This document shows, in pieces, positions 30,086-38,840 of a DNA stretch of 64,000 nucleotides. Position numbers and translations under genes: made by a program. Under the pieces are notes generated by a model. That model ran no database searches. It worked only from the letters and a program-made list of their open reading frames with translations, and was not told the DNA's origin. This DNA is from Delftia tsuruhatensis (GTDB taxonomy: Bacteria > Pseudomonadota > Gammaproteobacteria > Burkholderiales > Burkholderiaceae_C). Where the stretch lies: positions 310,001 through 374,000 of the forward strand of contig NZ_LR813084.1 in NCBI RefSeq assembly GCF_903815225.1. The letters run 5' to 3'. Position 1 is the first letter of the stretch. Each line of letters starts with the position of its first letter.

Positions 30086-31492
30086 ATGGCCGCAGGCAAG
30101 GGACGCTCGGCCCCCATCGCCGAGCAACTGGCCGACCTCATCGGCCGGCAGATCGCCGAGGGGGTCTACCGCGACGGCGACAAGCTGCCCTCGCTGCGCG
30201 AGCTGGCCCAGTTGCACCGCTATGCCAAGAACACCGTGGTCGCCGCCTTCGACCTGCTGGTCTCGCGCGGCATCGTCGAGCCGCGCCGGGGATCGGGCTT
30301 TTACGTGCTGGGGCCGGCGCGCAGCGCACGGCGGCCCGACGAAGATGCCGGCCAGTTGGGCCGCGCCATGGACATCGTCTGGCTGATGCGCGAGCAGCTC
30401 AAGACCCCGCCCGATGGCGTGGCCGTGGGCGACGGCTTTCCGCCCGTGGACTGGCTGGCCGACATGCGGCTGGACCGCTACCACCAGAAGGTGGTGCGCA
30501 CCGGGCTGGGCGCGCTGTTTCGCTATGGCAACCGCTACGGCTACGCGCCGCTGCGCGACAGCCTGGTGCGCAAGCTGGGCGACTTCGGGCTGCGCTCCAC
30601 ACCGGGGCAGCTGGTGCTCACGCAGGGCGCCAACGAGGCGATGGACCTGGTCATCCGCTATTTCGTGCCGCCCGGCGCCACGGTGCTGGTGGACGAGCCC
30701 GGCTACTACCCGCTGTTCGGCAAGCTGCGGCTGGCCGGCGCCCACATCGTGGGCGTGCCGCGCCTGGCCGACGGGCCGGACACGGTGGCGCTGCAGGCGC
30801 TGCTGACCCGCCACCGGCCGCGCCTGTTCTTCACGCAGTCGCTGGCGCACAACCCCACGGGCTCGGACCTCTCCGAGGCCAAGGCACGCGAGGTGCTGCA
30901 GCTGGCCGAGCGCCACAACCTGCTCATCGTCGAGGATGACCCGCTGGCCGACTTCAAGCCCACCTCGGCCGTGCGCCTGTCCACGCTGGACCAGCTGGAG
31001 CGCACCCTCTACATCGGCAGCTTCTCCAAGTCCTTCTCGGCCGCACTGCGCGTGGGCTTCATCGCCTGCAACGGTGCGCTGGCCAGCGACCTTGCCGACC
31101 TCAAGGCGCTGATCCACGTCAGCGGATCGGAGTATTGCGAGCGCATGGTCGACGTGATGCTGCGCGAGGGCCACTACGAGCGCCATCTCGTGCGCCTGCG
31201 CCGCAGGCTGGGCCAGGCCACGGCGCAGGCGCTGGACTGGCTGGATGCGCAGGGCTGCGAGGTCTTCGCGCGCAGCCCGCAGAGCCTGTACCTGTGGGTG
31301 GCCTTCCCCGGCGTGCCGGACTCGCTGGAGCTGGCACGGCAACTGGCGGCGCGCCATGTCGGCATGGCGCCGGGGCGTATCTTCCACGTCGATCCCTCGG
31401 CCCTCTCGCGCTGGTCGCGCTGCAATGCCGGCGCCCTGCCGGATGCGCGCTTTCAGGCGGCGATGGCCCAGGTACTGGCTCGGCGGGCCTGA
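30086..31492 (+). CDS. MocR/PdxR-type GntR regulator with aminotransferase domain
   Basis: 468 residues. N-terminal GntR winged helix (about 8-75, [20 protein letters not shown]) is joined to a fold-type I aminotransferase-like domain. The PLP lysine is Lys315 in [21 protein letters not shown] (255-260) and EDDPLADF (283-290) are present. It is a PLP-binding transcription factor. It is divergent from mvaA, and both the shared and remote promoters carry a matching operator, so it is the likely regulator of the transporter operon and mvaA. Confidence 0.92.
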   Translation: MAAGKGRSAPIAEQLADLIGRQIAEGVYRDGDKLPSLRELAQLHRYAKNTVVAAFDLLVSRGIVEPRRGSGFYVLGPARSARRPDEDAGQLGRAMDIVWLMREQLKTPPDGVAVGDGFPPVDWLADMRLDRYHQKVVRTGLGALFRYGNRYGYAPLRDSLVRKLGDFGLRSTPGQLVLTQGANEAMDLVIRYFVPPGATVLVDEPGYYPLFGKLRLAGAHIVGVPRLADGPDTVALQALLTRHRPRLFFTQSLAHNPTGSDLSEAKAREVLQLAERHNLLIVEDDPLADFKPTSAVRLSTLDQLERTLYIGSFSKSFSAALRVGFIACNGALASDLADLKALIHVSGSEYCERMVDVMLREGHYERHLVRLRRRLGQATAQALDWLDAQGCEVFARSPQSLYLWVAFPGVPDSLELARQLAARHVGMAPGRIFHVDPSALSRWSRCNAGALPDARFQAAMAQVLARRA

Positions 31493-31518
31493 CCCGGGAA
31501 GACGACAGGGGCTGGGCG

Positions 31519-32775
31519 CTATCTGGCCCGTGCCTTGTTCCACGCCTTCTCCGGCAGGCGCTGCGGCCTGGAGGGCAATTCGAACCGGGGCCGCTCCAGC
31601 GGCTGCTCTCCCACGTCCTGCGCCAGCGAAGTCCATCGGTCATGGATGGTTTGCCAGGCGCTGTCCAGATAGTCATTGGCCACGGCGTAGTCCAGTCCGA
31701 ATTGCCTGGCGGCCAGCAGCAGGTGGTCGGCCGTTGCCGCTGCAGCGCCGTTGCGAAGCACTCCCATGGACAAGGCTTTGGCCTCCATGACCTGGCCGCC
31801 ACGGGGCGTATAGGGGGCGATGTCATAGGCGGGGGACAGGCACCAGCCGCTGCTGCGGCGCAGGAAGCCATGGTTGCGCGGATGGTCGTCGCCATTGCCG
31901 ATCAGGACGTTGAAGGCCATGCGGCGCCACAGCTCGGGCAGGTGCTGTTGCACCCCCCAGCGCAGGGCGTTCAAGCCCATGTTGATATAGGTGCGGCCAG
32001 GGGCGTCGCGGCTGGCAGCGGCCGCTCCCAGCATCGTTGCTCCGCTGGCGAAGTGCAGCCGCTCGCAGCGGCCCTGGGCATCCCACTGGCGGTCGAAGCG
32101 CTTGACCAGCACCGTGCCGCGGCCCTTGCGCTGCATGAATTCCACTTCGGCAGCGTCGATCCCTGCCTCGCGTGCCAGCTTCATGCACAGGTACTCGCGC
32201 AAAGGTGACGAGGGGGCATCCTTGCTGCCCGCGAACTTGGCCAGCCACCACTGGCCCTTGTGCGCCACGGTGATCTTCGGCCGCTCGCCGCCCAGGCTGG
32301 TGGAGGGCAGGCCGTGCAAGCGGGTGACGATGTGTGCGCCTGACTGGGCCGGCTCCGTATCGTCCATCACGTCGAACATGTCCTGGGAGGACCTGGGCAC
32401 GAATGCCATCTTCGTGGCGATGTCATCGCAGACGGCCACGGCACCCACTGCGTCGCCTTCCGCGAATTCGAGGGCGTCCAGCGCGCTCAAGCTGGCCACC
32501 GTCCTGCGGCGCAGGAGCATGTCCAGCCCGAACCCTTCCGGCGTCACGTCGCGCAGTATGTCGAACACACCCTGGTAGTCCGTCGTCTTGGCCGTGCCCC
32601 TGAAGCCGCGCAACTGCCGCTCGTCGAGTGCCAGGCGGTCAGGGCGTTGTGCATACGCTTTGTCATACGCGAAGGTACCCAGGGGAATGGCCGCAGTCCC
32701 CGCCAGCGTGAACAGGCCCGCCCGCACAGGCTGCGTCTGTCCGGGCAGCCAGATCCACACCGGCTTGCTGGTCAT
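31519..32775 (-). CDS. hipA: HipA family serine/threonine kinase toxin
   Basis: 418 residues of the HipA fold. GGERPKI (substrate/ATP loop, near 162), LVKRFDR, the catalytic loop NVLIGNGDDHPRNHGFL (near 290-306) and SPAYDIAP (near 314-321). HipA kinases phosphorylate aminoacyl-tRNA synthetases or related targets and induce growth arrest (family knowledge). The start ATG overlaps the HipB stop (ATGA), giving a standard antitoxin-toxin order. All catalytic motifs look intact. Confidence 0.93.
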   Translation of the reverse strand: MTSKPVWIWLPGQTQPVRAGLFTLAGTAAIPLGTFAYDKAYAQRPDRLALDERQLRGFRGTAKTTDYQGVFDILRDVTPEGFGLDMLLRRRTVASLSALDALEFAEGDAVGAVAVCDDIATKMAFVPRSSQDMFDVMDDTEPAQSGAHIVTRLHGLPSTSLGGERPKITVAHKGQWWLAKFAGSKDAPSSPLREYLCMKLAREAGIDAAEVEFMQRKGRGTVLVKRFDRQWDAQGRCERLHFASGATMLGAAAASRDAPGRTYINMGLNALRWGVQQHLPELWRRMAFNVLIGNGDDHPRNHGFLRRSSGWCLSPAYDIAPYTPRGGQVMEAKALSMGVLRNGAAAATADHLLLAARQFGLDYAVANDYLDSAWQTIHDRWTSLAQDVGEQPLERPRFELPSRPQRLPEKAWNKARAR

Positions 32776-33104
32776 GGCGAACGCCCTTTTTCGCGCACCC
32801 GCATGGGCATGTTCGATTCGAGCAGCGCAAACTCATGGTCGTTCTTGCCCACGGCCTGGGCACCGTTGATGAAGTCGTTGATCAGGTCCAGCGCCCACAG
32901 CGCCTTGAGCCAGAAGCCCAGCTGGACCGAGACGGACCCCGCCTCGATGCTGGTGACGGTGCGCGCGGAGAGATCGCTGCGCGATGCCAGTTCAGCCTGG
33001 GTCCATCCGCGGGCGATGCGCGCCGTGCGGACCTTGGCAGATAGAACAGCGGCAGCGTGCTCGGCCTCAAAGGGCAGCAATGCGGTATCTGAGCTCTTCT
33101 TCAT
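32772..33104 (-). CDS. hipB: HipB-like XRE family antitoxin
   Basis: 110-residue DNA-binding antitoxin with a Cro/C1-type HTH: ARGWTQAELASRSDLSARTV (about 35-54) and TSIEAGSVSVQ. The ATG at 33104 was chosen because upstream residues are antisense or promoter DNA. It is preceded by a 13-bp inverted repeat operator. It is expected to neutralise HipA and repress the operon. Confidence 0.9.
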   Translation of the reverse strand: MKKSSDTALLPFEAEHAAAVLSAKVRTARIARGWTQAELASRSDLSARTVTSIEAGSVSVQLGFWLKALWALDLINDFINGAQAVGKNDHEFALLESNMPMRVREKGRSP

Positions 33105-33132
33105 GCGCGCGTCCTGGGATGCTTGGGAGTTG

Positions 33133-33175
33133 GCGTTTATTTGCGTCCTATTATCCTTATGGCGCAAATAAACGC
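33133..33175. promoter_or_regulatory. hipBA operator: 13-bp inverted repeat
   Basis: GCGTTTATTTGCG (33133-33145) and its exact complement CGCAAATAAACGC (33163-33175), 17 bases apart and about 30 bases upstream of hipB. The AT-rich centre probably contains the promoter. Confidence 0.8.
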
Positions 33176-33235
33176 TAATAAAAGGGTTGTCGGTGGAGTG
33201 TTCCCCCTCATTGGGCCACGCCGCTTCAGCCAGTT

Positions 33236-34018
33236 TCACGCAAACATCCACGCACGCAGCGCCATCAAGCCCCCCATCAGCACCAGCTGGTGCAGCATGT
33301 AGTACGGCAGGCTGTGCCGCCCCAGCCAGGCCAGCAGGCGCAGGGGCCGGCGGGCCGTGTGCTGCGGCAGGGCGGGTGCCGCCAGGCCCGGGCGCGCCAG
33401 CTGCCGCCCTGCCCACAGGCCCAGCACGGCCACGCCCAGCCAGGGCAGCAGCGGCACATAGTCTTCGGTGGAGGGCAGTTCCGTGACCAGGCCCAGCACG
33501 CTGCCGGCCCTGCCGTTGAGCATCCGCACCAGCGGGTCGGGCCAGCTGGCGGCCAGGGCCTGGTACAGCGGCGGCACGGCGAGGGCCAGTATTGCAGCGG
33601 CCAGCAGGCCCGTGTCGGGCCAGCGCCGCATCCACCACAGCGCAAGCGATAGCAGGGCAATGCAATGGAGCACGCCGAAGTAGATGTAGCGGTCCGGAAA
33701 CATGGCGTATGACGCACCGGACACCGCCAGTGCGCAAGCGGCCAGGCGTGCCCAGCGCCGCCATGGCAAGGCGGCTGGCGCAGCCCTGGCCTGCACTTGC
33801 GCCTGTGCCAGACCCACGCACAGCAGGAACAGCGTGACGATGCCCCTGCGCTGCCATGTCCACAACGGATCGCCGTAGAAGTCCTGGCTCCAGAAACCCA
33901 GATGGCTCAGGTCGAAGCAGAAATGGAACACCGTCATCCAGACCAGCGCCAGCCCGCGCATGCTGTCCAGGAACATCCAGCGGGAAGCGGCAGAGGGCTC
34001 AGGCAATGGGGCAGACAT
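33236..34018 (-). CDS. DUF1624-like (heparan-alpha-glucosaminide acetyltransferase-type) membrane protein
   Basis: 260-residue membrane protein. It opens RWMFLDSMRGLALVWMTVFH (about 13-32), with Arg/His typical of acyltransferase-like DUF1624 proteins, then HFCFDLSHLGFW and about six further helices. The C-terminus PYYMLHQLVLMGGL matches the family ending. The start at 34018 was selected because the frame upstream loses hydrophobic pattern. It is on the hip strand, but the hip genes have their own promoter. The acyl acceptor is unknown. Confidence 0.8.
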   Translation of the reverse strand: MSAPLPEPSAASRWMFLDSMRGLALVWMTVFHFCFDLSHLGFWSQDFYGDPLWTWQRRGIVTLFLLCVGLAQAQVQARAAPAALPWRRWARLAACALAVSGASYAMFPDRYIYFGVLHCIALLSLALWWMRRWPDTGLLAAAILALAVPPLYQALAASWPDPLVRMLNGRAGSVLGLVTELPSTEDYVPLLPWLGVAVLGLWAGRQLARPGLAAPALPQHTARRPLRLLAWLGRHSLPYYMLHQLVLMGGLMALRAWMFA

Positions 34019-34106
34019 GGGGGGCAGGCCGATCGTTCTCGCCCATGGCATGGGCTGAAGCCCGCCAGTGTGACGCACTGCGGGTCTCGTGGCTCGGCGG
34101 CCTGGG

Positions 34107-35153
34107 TCAGATCGCATCGATGCGCTTGTGTCGCACGCGATTTTCAGGTTTGCAGCGTTGCGAGCGGGCAACCACGCTGGCCTGGGCGTGGTCGTCTGCG
34201 CGGCCCAGCGAATGCAGCAGATCGATGAATTTTTGCTGTTCCGGATTGAGCGCCTCGTCGGCGCGCGCAAGGATGCCGAAGGGCGCCAGGGGCGCATCCA
34301 GCCGCAGCGGCAGGGCCTTCACCAGGCCCATGCGCAGATAGTCCTTCAAGGCCGATTCGGACAGCAGCATGGCGGCATCGGTCAACTGCACCAGCTGCTG
34401 CATGGAATACACCGAGCTGCATTCGATGACATCGGCCGGTGCCGGCAGCCCCAGGCGCTGCAGCAGCTGGTCGAGCGCGATGCGCGCCGGGCTGGTGGAC
34501 GGCTGAAGAATCCAGGGCCAGTCGTGCAGCAGCTCTTCCCAGGCGAGCTTGCGGCGCCGTGCCAGCGCATGGCCGCTGCGCACCACCACCAGCAGCCGCT
34601 CGTTGCCCAGTTCCTCGAAGCTGTAGGGGCCGCCCTCGGCGGAAGGATTGCGCCGAGCGATCGCCAGGTCGATGCGCCGCTGGTCCAGCAGGCGCAGCAC
34701 CTGGTCGCTGGTGTCGCCCATGATGCGGATGCGCAACTGCGGGTTGCCGGCCTTCAGGCGCGCCACGGCGGTCATCACCAGGTCGGGCGCGGCACCCATG
34801 ATGGTGCCTATGGACAGGTAGCCGTAGCCGCCCTGGCGGCGCGCGGCCAGGTCTTCGGCGCAGCGGTCCAGGCTGTTGAGAGAGGCCTCGGCGAAGCGCA
34901 CCAGCTGCGCGCCCAGCGCCGTGGGCCGCATGCCGCGCGGCAGGCGCTCGAACAGCTGGCAGCCGAACATGTCCTCGATCTCGCGCAGCATGCGCGTGGC
35001 CGCCGGCTGGGACATGGCCAGGCCGATCGATGCGCGGTGCAGGTTCAGGCTGGAGCCCAGGGCCACCAGCATGTGCAGGTGCTTGTAGCGCAGCCGGTTG
35101 AGCAGGCTGCGGTGCAGCACGGGCGGGGTGGCGGGCGGTGTCTCGGAAGCCAT
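34107..35153 (-). CDS. LysR family regulator (GbpR-like) of the rhamnonate cluster
   Basis: 348-residue LysR with long N- and C-terminal tails. HTH RASIGLAMSQPAATRMLREI (about 39-58); effector domain from about residue 105 (GYLSIGTIMGAAPDLV). The type resembles GbpR/sugar-responsive LysR proteins. It is divergent from the MFS-rhmD-rhmA-aldA genes and is their likely regulator; CGAAATTCG (35177-35185) is a candidate site. The ATG at 35153 is preferred over 35198. Confidence 0.9.
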   Translation of the reverse strand: MASETPPATPPVLHRSLLNRLRYKHLHMLVALGSSLNLHRASIGLAMSQPAATRMLREIEDMFGCQLFERLPRGMRPTALGAQLVRFAEASLNSLDRCAEDLAARRQGGYGYLSIGTIMGAAPDLVMTAVARLKAGNPQLRIRIMGDTSDQVLRLLDQRRIDLAIARRNPSAEGGPYSFEELGNERLLVVVRSGHALARRRKLAWEELLHDWPWILQPSTSPARIALDQLLQRLGLPAPADVIECSSVYSMQQLVQLTDAAMLLSESALKDYLRMGLVKALPLRLDAPLAPFGILARADEALNPEQQKFIDLLHSLGRADDHAQASVVARSQRCKPENRVRHKRIDAI

Positions 35154-35261
35154 AAGCGCAGGGTATCGGATGTGAACGAAATTCGATTTGCAGGGCATCG
35201 ATCATGCGCCGTACATTGGGTTTCCCACAAGAAGAAATACCGCCCATACAGGAGACAAGAC

Positions 35262-35288
35262 ATGCACCGCCCATCGCCTTCCTCATGA
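35262..35288 (+). other. Orphan ribosome site with 8-codon ORF
   Basis: AGGAGACAAGAC (35250-35261) is followed by an ATG and an 8-residue ORF, MHRPSPSS-stop. The same leader precedes several binding-protein genes here (for example at 12759-12770). It could be a leader peptide for the sugar-acid operon or the remains of a deleted binding-protein gene. Confidence 0.35.
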
Positions 35289-35403
35289 TGCGCTGACGCG
35301 GCCGGCCGCCGTGCCGCGCCCGCCTCGGCCTTCCCCAAAGCACGCCTTCAGCGCCCGCCTCATTGCGGGCGTGATGGCCATCCATTGCCTGCGAGGACAC
35401 GTC

Positions 35404-36786
35404 ATGAACTCTTCCCCCCACACTCCCCTTGCTTCGCAAGGTCCGCTGCCCCCCGAGGGGGCCGCTTTTTCATCTTGGGGCGGCCCGGCGATGAAAAAAC
35501 TTCCCGCTCCCCTGCTCGCCAGGATCTCCTGGCGCCTGCTGCCCTTCCTTTTGCTCATGTACATCATGGCCTTCCTGGACCGGGCCAACGTGGGCTTCGC
35601 CAAGCTGGCCTTCCAGGCCGACACCGGCATCAGCGATGCGGCCTTCGCCTTCGGCGCGGGCGTGTTCTTCGCCGGCTACGCGCTGCTGGAAGTGCCCAGC
35701 AACCTGATCATGCACCGCGTGGGCGCGCGCCTGTGGATGTGCCGCATCATGGTCACCTGGGGCCTGGTGTCGGCGGCCATGATGTTCGCCCGCAACGAGA
35801 CCACCTTCTACGTGCTGCGCTTCCTGCTGGGCGTGGCCGAGGCGGGCTTCTTTCCCGGCGTCATCCTGTACCTGACCTACTGGTTCCCGGCCGCGCACCG
35901 CGCGCAGGCCATGGGCTTTTTCTACTTCGGCGCGCCGCTGGCCTTCATCTTCGGCAGCCCGCTGTCGGGCCTGCTGCTGGAGATGGACGGCCTGGGCGGC
36001 TGGCATGGCTGGCAATGGCTGTTCGCCGTCGAGGGCCTGATGGCCGTGGCCGTCGGCATCTGGTCGTACTTCTACCTGGACAACCGCCCCGCCGACGCCG
36101 CCTGGCTCGGCCGCGAGGACAAGGCGCTGCTGCAGGACATCCTGGACAGCGAGGAGCGCGCCAAGGGCAGCCACGGCCACAGCCTGCTGGCCGCGCTGTG
36201 CCAGCCGCGCGTGCTCTACCTGGCGCTGATCTACCTGCTGATCCAGGCCAGCGTCTATGGCGTGGTGTTCTACCTGCCCAGCCAGGTGGCGGGCCTGCTG
36301 GGCACCAGGGTGGGGCTGCTGGTGGGGGTGGTCTCGGCCATTCCCTGGCTGTGCGCGCTGCTGGCCGCCTGGTGGATTCCGGGCCATGCCGAACGCACGG
36401 GACAGCCGCGCGGCATTGCCAGCCTGACCCTGGTGATGGCCGCCGTGGGCATGGCCGCCTCTGTGAGCTTTTCCAGCCCGTTGCTGGGCGTGGCCGCGCT
36501 GTGCCTGGCGGCGGCCGGCTTCATCGCGGTGCAGCCCGTGTTCTGGGCCTTTCCGGCCAACACGCTGGCCGGTGCCGCGGCCGCCGGCGGCATCGCCTTC
36601 ATCAACTCCCTCGGCGCCGTGGGCGGCTTCATCGCCCCCATCGTGAAGAACTGGGCCGAGGGCTTCTTCCACTCCCCGGCGGCGGGCCTGTACCTGCTGT
36701 CGGCCACCACGCTGCTGGCCGCCGCCCTGGTGCTGGGCGTGCGCGCACGCCTGGCGCCGGCCGTGGCGGCACCTTCCGCCGCCTGA
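35404..36786 (+). CDS. MFS transporter, anion:cation symporter type (sugar acid uptake)
   Basis: 460-residue 12-helix transporter of the ACS subfamily (glucarate, tartrate, phthalate and rhamnonate carriers). The family opening [20 protein letters not shown] is followed by [21 protein letters not shown] and [14 protein letters not shown]. The start is uncertain: the ATG at 35404 has GAGG eight bases before it, but the ATG at 35491 removes a 29-residue Pro/Ser/Gly tail that has no family match. It is the first gene of the L-rhamnonate operon and the probable importer. Confidence 0.9.
   Translation: MNSSPHTPLASQGPLPPEGAAFSSWGGPAMKKLPAPLLARISWRLLPFLLLMYIMAFLDRANVGFAKLAFQADTGISDAAFAFGAGVFFAGYALLEVPSNLIMHRVGARLWMCRIMVTWGLVSAAMMFARNETTFYVLRFLLGVAEAGFFPGVILYLTYWFPAAHRAQAMGFFYFGAPLAFIFGSPLSGLLLEMDGLGGWHGWQWLFAVEGLMAVAVGIWSYFYLDNRPADAAWLGREDKALLQDILDSEERAKGSHGHSLLAALCQPRVLYLALIYLLIQASVYGVVFYLPSQVAGLLGTRVGLLVGVVSAIPWLCALLAAWWIPGHAERTGQPRGIASLTLVMAAVGMAASVSFSSPLLGVAALCLAAAGFIAVQPVFWAFPANTLAGAAAAGGIAFINSLGAVGGFIAPIVKNWAEGFFHSPAAGLYLLSATTLLAAALVLGVRARLAPAVAAPSAA
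35430..35490. repeat. Possible intergenic hairpin repeat
   Basis: GCTTCGCAAGG...CTGCCCCCCGAGGGGGCCGC followed by a TTTTTC run and GGGGCGGCCCGGCG. The layout looks like a dispersed, hairpin-forming element of Comamonadaceae genomes (from memory, unverified). A partly similar GGCGCGCAGCGCCCC...GGGGGCT tract sits at 23650-23675. It overlaps the longer MFS start version. Confidence 0.35.
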
Positions 36787-36815
36787 ACCCCTGTACACGG
36801 AGAAAACACCATCCC

Positions 36816-38003
36816 ATGACACACATCCCCACCATCAAGCAGGTGCGCGCCTTCACGCTCAAGGGCGGTGGCGCCGACTACCACGACCAGTCCGACGGCC
36901 ACTGGATCGACGACCACATCGCCACGCCCATGGCCAAGTATCCCGAGTACCGCCAGAGCCGGCGCAGCTTCGGCATCAACGTGCTGGGCACGCTGGTGGT
37001 GGAGATCGAGGACAGCGCCGGCAACGTGGGCTTTGCCGTGACCACGGGGGGCGAGCCCGCGGCCTTCATCGTCGAGAAGCACCTGGCGCGCTTCCTCGAA
37101 GGCGCCCGGGTCACCGACATCGAGCGCATCTGGGACCAGATGTACCTGTCCACGCTGTACTACGGCCGCAAGGGCATCGTCATCAACACGATCTCGGGCG
37201 TGGACCTGGCGCTGTGGGACCTGCTGGGCAAGGTGCGCGGCGAGCCCGTGCACCAGCTGCTGGGCGGCGCCGTGCGCGACGAGCTGCAGTTCTACGCCAC
37301 GGGCGCGCGGCCCGACCTGGCGCAGAAGATGGGCTTCATCGGCGGCAAGCTGCCGCTGCACCACGGCCCGGCCGAGGGCGAGGAGGGCCTGCGCCGCAAC
37401 CTGCAGGAGCTGGCCACCATGCGCGAGCGCGTGGGCCCGGACTTCTGGCTCATGCTGGACTGCTGGATGAGCCTGGATGTGAACTACGCCACGCGCCTGG
37501 CGCAGGGGGCGCGGGAATACGGCCTCAAGTGGATCGAGGAGGCCCTGCCGCCCGACGACTACTGGGGCTATGCGGCGCTGAGGAAGAACGTGCCCACCGG
37601 CATGCTGGTGACCACGGGCGAGCACGAGGCCACGCGCTGGGGCTTTCGCCAGCTGCTGGAGATGGGCTGCTGCGACATCATCCAGCCCGACGTGGGCTGG
37701 TGCGGCGGCATCACCGAGCTGCTCAAGATCTCGGCCCTGGCCGATGCCCACCAGGCCCTGGTCATCCCGCATGGCTCCAGCGTCTACAGCTACCACTTCG
37801 TGGCCACGCGCCACAACAGCCCGTTTGCCGAGTTCCTGATGATGGCCCCCCAGGCCGACGAGGTCGTGCCCATGTTCCATCCGCAGCTGCTGGGCGAGCC
37901 GGTGCCGGTCAACGGGCGCATGCGCCTGTCGGTGCTGGACAAGCCGGGCTTCGGCGTGGAGCTCAATCCCGAATGTGCCCTGCACCGCCCCTACACGCAC
38001 TGA
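36816..38003 (+). CDS. rhmD: L-rhamnonate dehydratase (enolase superfamily)
   Basis: 395 residues. It dehydrates L-rhamnonate to 2-keto-3-deoxy-L-rhamnonate. GGGADYHDQ (18-26), [18 protein letters not shown] and [14 protein letters not shown] are near-diagnostic for RhmD. Mg ligands: Asp215, Glu241 (or 242) and Glu269; the general base is His319 in IPHGSS. It lies 29 bases after the MFS gene and 10 bases before rhmA. Confidence 0.94.
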   Translation: MTHIPTIKQVRAFTLKGGGADYHDQSDGHWIDDHIATPMAKYPEYRQSRRSFGINVLGTLVVEIEDSAGNVGFAVTTGGEPAAFIVEKHLARFLEGARVTDIERIWDQMYLSTLYYGRKGIVINTISGVDLALWDLLGKVRGEPVHQLLGGAVRDELQFYATGARPDLAQKMGFIGGKLPLHHGPAEGEEGLRRNLQELATMRERVGPDFWLMLDCWMSLDVNYATRLAQGAREYGLKWIEEALPPDDYWGYAALRKNVPTGMLVTTGEHEATRWGFRQLLEMGCCDIIQPDVGWCGGITELLKISALADAHQALVIPHGSSVYSYHFVATRHNSPFAEFLMMAPQADEVVPMFHPQLLGEPVPVNGRMRLSVLDKPGFGVELNPECALHRPYTH

Positions 38004-38013
38004 AAGGACCGCC

Positions 38014-38823
38014 ATGCCTGCCATGCAACTGCCTGCCAACCCCTTCAAGGCCGCGCTGCGGCGTGCCGAGCCGCTGTACGGCATCTGGGCGGGCTTCGCC
38101 ACGCCCTATGCCGCCGAGATCATCGCCACCACGGGCTACGACTGGATGCTGGTCGATGGCGAGCACGCCCCCAACACCGTGCCCACGCTGCTGGGCCAGC
38201 TGCAGGCCGTGGCGCCCTATGCCACGCACCCCGTGGTGCGCGCCGTGCAGGGCGACACCGTGCGCATCAAGCAGTTGCTGGACGTGGGCGTGCAGACCCT
38301 GATGGTGCCCATGGTGGAGACGGCCGAACAGGCGCGCGAGCTGGTGCGCGCCATGCGCTACCCGCCCCACGGCGTGCGCGGCGTGGGCGGCGGGCTGACG
38401 CGCGCCACGCGCTGGGATGCCGTGCCCGACTACATCCGCACGGCGCATGAGGAGCTGTGCCTGATCGTGCAGATCGAATCGCCCCGGGGCGTGGCCAACG
38501 CCGCCGAGATCGCGGCGGTGCAGGGCGTGGACGCCGTCTTCATCGGCCCGGCCGACCTGTCCACCGGCATGGGCCATGCGGGCGACGCCGGCCAGGCCGA
38601 GGTGCAGGACGCCATACGCCGCACCGTCGAGGCCACGCTGTCCGCCGGCAAGGCCTGCGGCATCCTGGCGCCGCGCGAGGAGGATGCGCGCCGCTATGCG
38701 GCCTGGGGCTGCTGCTTCATCGCCGTGGGCATCGACATCAGCCTGATGCGCCAGGCCGCGCAGGCCAACCTGGCGCGCTACCGGGACGCCGGTCCTGCGC
38801 CCGCCGCATCCCGTACCTACTGA
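38014..38823 (+). CDS. rhmA: 2-keto-3-deoxy-L-rhamnonate aldolase (HpcH/HpaI family)
   Basis: 269-residue class II aldolase that splits 2-keto-3-deoxy-L-rhamnonate into pyruvate and L-lactaldehyde. LVDGEHAPN holds the catalytic His51, PVVRAVQG holds Arg76, and the metal ligands are Glu155 (IESPRG) and Asp181 (FIGPADLS). AAAGGA precedes the ATG at 38014; an upstream ATG at 37975 lies inside rhmD. 4-hydroxy-2-oxoheptanedioate aldolase is a close relative, but context favours RhmA. Confidence 0.92.
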   Translation: MPAMQLPANPFKAALRRAEPLYGIWAGFATPYAAEIIATTGYDWMLVDGEHAPNTVPTLLGQLQAVAPYATHPVVRAVQGDTVRIKQLLDVGVQTLMVPMVETAEQARELVRAMRYPPHGVRGVGGGLTRATRWDAVPDYIRTAHEELCLIVQIESPRGVANAAEIAAVQGVDAVFIGPADLSTGMGHAGDAGQAEVQDAIRRTVEATLSAGKACGILAPREEDARRYAAWGCCFIAVGIDISLMRQAAQANLARYRDAGPAPAASRTY

Positions 38824-38840
38824 AACCCAAGGAGGACCTC

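Noticed and set aside
35385-38003. 872-codon frame joining the MFS region to rhmD
   Set aside because: Only the part from 36816 is rhmD; the upstream part is out of frame to the MFS gene. Not a fusion.
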